64,000 nt of DNA from Conexibacter woesei DSM 14684 (GTDB lineage Bacteria; Actinomycetota; Thermoleophilia; Solirubrobacterales; Solirubrobacteraceae). The position numbers and the translations under genes were made by a program. The stretch spans positions 2,108,001-2,172,000 of the forward strand of contig NC_013739.1 in assembly GCF_000025265.1 (NCBI RefSeq), read 5' to 3'. The notes under the pieces are model-generated. The model did not search any database and was not told the origin of the DNA. It saw nothing but the letters and a program-made list of their open reading frames with translations. Below, one piece after another: positions 61,397 to 64,000 of the stretch (position 1 is the stretch's first letter; each line of letters begins with the position of its first letter).

Positions 61397-62584
61397 GTGT
61401 CAGCTGCGTATGTCGTCGACGTGGCGCGAACCCCGTTCGCGCGGGGCAAGGCGGGAGGCGCGCTCGCGGGCGTGCACCCGGTCAGCCTGCTGGCGGGCTG
61501 CCTGCGGTCGCTCGTGGACCGGGTCGGTCTGGATCCGGCCGAGATCGACGACGCCTACGTCGGCTGCGTCTCGCAGGTCGGCGAGCAGTCGCTGAACGTC
61601 GGGCGCGCCGCCGTGCTGGCGGCCGGCCTGCCCGAGCAGCTGCCGGCGACGACGATCGACCGCCAGTGCGGCTCCAGCATGCAGGCGCTGGCGTTCGCCG
61701 TGCACGCGATCGGCGCCGGCGCGGCCGACGTCGTGCTGGTCGGCGGCGTCGAGTCGATGAGCCGGGTGCCGCTGTGGTCCTCGACGCTCGGCGCAGACCC
61801 CTATGGCCCGGAGGTCGCGCGGCGCCATCCGGGCGGGCTGATCGAGCAGGGGATCGCGGCCGAGCTGACCGCGGTCAGATGGGGCATCGAGCGCGCCGAG
61901 CTGGACGCCTACGCGCGCGAGTCGCACAGCCGCGCGCGGCGCGCGTGGGACGACGGCGTCCTGGACGCCCAGGTGACGCCGCTGGAGGCATCGGACGGGA
62001 CGCGCGTCGCGCGCGACGAGACGGTCCGCGCCGCGGCCGAGTTGGAGCGGCTCGACGAGCTGCGCCCGGCGTTCCGCAACGAGGAGGCGCAGGCGCGCTT
62101 CCCGCAGATCGACTGGCGCGTGACCGCCGGCAGCTCCTCGCCGCTGACCGACGGCGCGGCCGCGGCCCTGATCGTGAGCGAGCGCGCGCTGAGATCGCTC
62201 GGGCTGACCCCGCTGGCGCGCGTCCACGCGACGGCGGTGGCGGCGGAGCACCCGATCGACCGCATGCTGATGGCGGTCGTGCCGGCGACGCTGCGCGTGC
62301 TCGAACGCGCCGGCCTGTCGCTGGAGGAGATCGACGCGTTCGAGGTCAACGAGGCGTTCGCGTGCGTCCCGCTCGCGTGGCAGCGCGAGCTGGGCGTCGA
62401 CGCCGAGCGGCTCAACCCGCTGGGCGGAGCGATCGCCTACGGTCATCCGCTCGGCGCGTCGGGCGTGCGGCTGCTCGGCTCGGCGATCGCGGCGCTGCGG
62501 CAGCGCGACGGCCGCTACGGGTTGCAGGTGATCTGCGAGGCCGGTGGGATGGCCAACGCGACGATCATCGAGCGGATGAGCTGA
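61397..62584 (+). CDS. acetyl-CoA C-acyltransferase (thiolase)
   Basis: 395 residues. Nucleophile Cys in TTIDRQCGSSMQALAFA, EVNEAFACVPLAW, His in GGAIAYGHPLGASGVRL, and the second Cys in QVICEAGGMANATI (CEAGGMA instead of the usual C-x-GGG). It cleaves 3-oxoacyl-CoA. GTG at 61397 with GAGGAGG seven bases before it. Operon of one gene. Confidence 0.94.
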   Translation: MSAAYVVDVARTPFARGKAGGALAGVHPVSLLAGCLRSLVDRVGLDPAEIDDAYVGCVSQVGEQSLNVGRAAVLAAGLPEQLPATTIDRQCGSSMQALAFAVHAIGAGAADVVLVGGVESMSRVPLWSSTLGADPYGPEVARRHPGGLIEQGIAAELTAVRWGIERAELDAYARESHSRARRAWDDGVLDAQVTPLEASDGTRVARDETVRAAAELERLDELRPAFRNEEAQARFPQIDWRVTAGSSSPLTDGAAAALIVSERALRSLGLTPLARVHATAVAAEHPIDRMLMAVVPATLRVLERAGLSLEEIDAFEVNEAFACVPLAWQRELGVDAERLNPLGGAIAYGHPLGASGVRLLGSAIAALRQRDGRYGLQVICEAGGMANATIIERMS

Positions 62585-62605
62585 GCTACGCGCGTCGGCC
62601 GCGAC

Positions 62606-62640
62606 GCCGCGCGGCGCGCCGGCGCGCCGCCCGCGCGGCG
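62606..62640. terminator. GC-rich palindrome between convergent genes
   Basis: GCGGCGCGCCGGCGCGCCGC at 62611-62630 is a perfect 20-bp palindrome flanked by more CCGCGCGG-type complementarity. There is no T-run. Position between convergent stops suggests a bidirectional transcription end. Confidence 0.45.
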
Positions 62641-62655
62641 GCTCGTCCGGCCGGC

Positions 62656-64000
62656 TCAGCGCAGCGCGAGCACCTCGCCGGCCGCGCGCTCGCCGGCCTG
62701 CACCGCGCCGTTCATCCATCCGGTCCAGCGCGTGGCGGTCTCGGTCCCGGCCCAGTGGACGCGCTCGAAGGGCGCGAGGAGCGCGTCGCCGATCTCGGTG
62801 AATCGGCCGGGGACGACCGCGCCCTCGCAGCCGAAGACGAACGGCTCGCGCGACCAGTCGGTCTCCTGGTACTCGATCGGCTCGAGCGCGCGCGGGCCGA
62901 AGAAGCGCGCGAGCAGGTCGAGCGACGCCGCGCGCCGAACGGCCGGGTCGGCGTGGAACGCGGGCGGGTTGCCGTAGCGCTCGTGCTCGTCGAAGACGAA
63001 GCTGACGACCGTGAGCGCACCGAACGAGCCGTCCGGCGGCGAGGAGTCGAGGCAGCCCTGGAACGGGCCGTCGTCGATGCTGGCCGAGCCCGACAGCCCG
63101 TCCGCACGCCAGAACGGCTCGTCGTAGATCACGTTCGCCTTCACCAGCGGTCCGGGCTCCCACGAGTGCCCGAGCAGCTCGCGAGCGGCCGGGAGCGCGG
63201 GCGTGAAGTCGACCGATCGGCAGCCGATCCCGTTCAGCGCGACGATGACGTGCGCGGCGTCGATCGCGACGCCGCCCGCGTGCACCGTCACGCCGTCGCC
63301 GCGCGACTGGTCGATCGCCGTCACTGGCGATCCGAGCAGGACGCGGTCCCCGAGGCGCTCGGCGATCGTCTCGGCCAGTCGCTGGGAGCCGCCGGCGAAG
63401 CGGAATGTCTCGCGCTGGTCGGCGAGCATCGCGGCGACGCCGCCGCACGTCGCCATCGCGTGCAGCGCGTAGAGCAGCGAGACGCGCGCCGGCGGCGTCG
63501 CCGTCCAGCCGCTGATCATCCCGTCGAACTGGGCGCGGGCGGTCGGGTCGACGATCCGCTCGTCGCGCCACGCGGCGAGGCTGATCCGGTCCAGCCGCGC
63601 GGCGTCGGGGTGGCTCCATGAGGCGTCCGGCGGCAGGCTCGCGACCAGCTCGTCGAACGCTCGCACCGCCGTCTTCAACTGTGCGTGCGCGACGGGGTCG
63701 ACGCGCGGTCCGGCTCCGGCGAAGACGTGCCGCTCGCCGCCCAGGATTGCGACGCTGTCGCCCGACTTGTGCATCGGGAAGAGGTCGAGGCTGAGCCGCT
63801 CGATCAGACCGCAGATATCCCGCTGGCTCTCGCAGACGTACATCGCGCCGCCTTCCACGACGGCGCCGTTGCGCAGCGTCCGGTTCCAGGTGCGGCCGCC
63901 GACGCGGTCCGCCGCCTCGACGACGAGCAGCGACTCGACGCCGTGCGCGAGCAGCCGCTCGGCCGCCGCCAGGCCGGAGACGCCGGCGCCGACGACGACG
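62656..64000 (-). CDS. flavin amine oxidase (MAO-like), N-terminus outside window
   Basis: The frame is open to the window edge, so the 5' end is missing. The visible start VVVGAGVSGLAAAERLLAHG and VEAADRVGGRTWNRTL is the FAD dinucleotide-binding and GGRT motif. VVEGGAMYVCESQRDICGLI, VIVALNGIGCRSVDF and the C-terminal VHWAGTETATRWTGWMNGAV (FAD-binding end) confirm the flavin-containing monoamine oxidase family. It oxidises an amine. The first in-window Met is at 63858 but is internal. Confidence 0.94.
   Translation of the reverse strand, partial: VVVGAGVSGLAAAERLLAHGVESLLVVEAADRVGGRTWNRTLRNGAVVEGGAMYVCESQRDICGLIERLSLDLFPMHKSGDSVAILGGERHVFAGAGPRVDPVAHAQLKTAVRAFDELVASLPPDASWSHPDAARLDRISLAAWRDERIVDPTARAQFDGMISGWTATPPARVSLLYALHAMATCGGVAAMLADQRETFRFAGGSQRLAETIAERLGDRVLLGSPVTAIDQSRGDGVTVHAGGVAIDAAHVIVALNGIGCRSVDFTPALPAARELLGHSWEPGPLVKANVIYDEPFWRADGLSGSASIDDGPFQGCLDSSPPDGSFGALTVVSFVFDEHERYGNPPAFHADPAVRRAASLDLLARFFGPRALEPIEYQETDWSREPFVFGCEGAVVPGRFTEIGDALLAPFERVHWAGTETATRWTGWMNGAVQAGERAAGEVLALR

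Overview
The window is 64 kb of very GC-rich DNA with ATGA/GTGA/TGATG gene overlaps, many TetR/SDR/acyl-CoA genes and lipoprotein-type ABC receptors. This fits an actinobacterium. The style (GC content, secreted proteins of unknown function, catabolic clusters) suggests Solirubrobacterales/Thermoleophilia, but that placement is inference from style, not from a marker tree.

Region by region: (1) 1-3.5 kb is chromosomal backbone: the end of typA/bipA, an alpha/beta hydrolase, a large secreted protein and an intact tRNA-His(GTG). (2) 3.5-18.1 kb is a tandem array of integrative elements in the 3' half of that tRNA gene. Element 1 (3500-11566) and element 2 (11506-17690) share one architecture: tRNA-derived att repeat, a perfect palindrome, four GGAT-type repeats phased at 10 bp, a conserved leader with a hairpin, a four-gene overlapping operon (XRE regulator, ribbon-helix-helix protein, an Arg/Pro/Val repeat protein, tyrosine recombinase), variable cargo, a 65-aa right-end protein, and a second inverted set of 10-bp-phased repeats next to the next att repeat. 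The cargo looks defensive. Element 1 carries an ApeA-like HEPN protein, a zinc-ribbon PIN-like protein and a DUF4365 nuclease-fold protein coupled to a large unknown protein. Element 2 carries a ParA-type ATPase coupled to a SIR2 protein, an integrase relic and a VapBC-like pair. A degenerate fourth att copy (about 18070-18105) and a frameshifted excisionase-like relic show a decayed third occupant.

(3) 18.2-32.4 kb is a catabolic region: GntR regulator, relics of gst and folK, then an operon of hydrolase, amidase, ribose-type ABC transporter, racemase-family protein, amidohydrolase, polysaccharide-deacetylase-family hydrolase, a small CxxC protein and a COG0523 GTPase. The combination suggests uptake and hydrolysis of an amide or N-heterocyclic compound by a metal-dependent enzyme. 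A TetR gene with a perfect operator and a second, orphan ABC receptor plus hydrolase follow. (4) 32.4-40.6 kb is mostly ordinary chromosome: secreted proteins of unknown function, a large LuxR-family ATPase and a TetR/SDR divergent pair with a long operator.

(5) 40.6-64 kb is a CoA-ester and hydrolase cluster: enoyl-CoA hydratase, several SDRs, an ABC1/UbiB-type kinase, CocE-type and beta-lactamase-type hydrolases, a dipeptide-type ABC transporter with a fused permease-ATPase, thiolases, an acyl-CoA ligase, paired amidohydrolases and two related TetR regulators. At least seven intergenic sites in this part match a shared palindromic motif of the form ATGAACGNTCATT, so the scattered operons are probably one regulon. 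The window ends inside a flavin amine oxidase.

No rRNA, CRISPR array or recognisable insertion sequence was seen.
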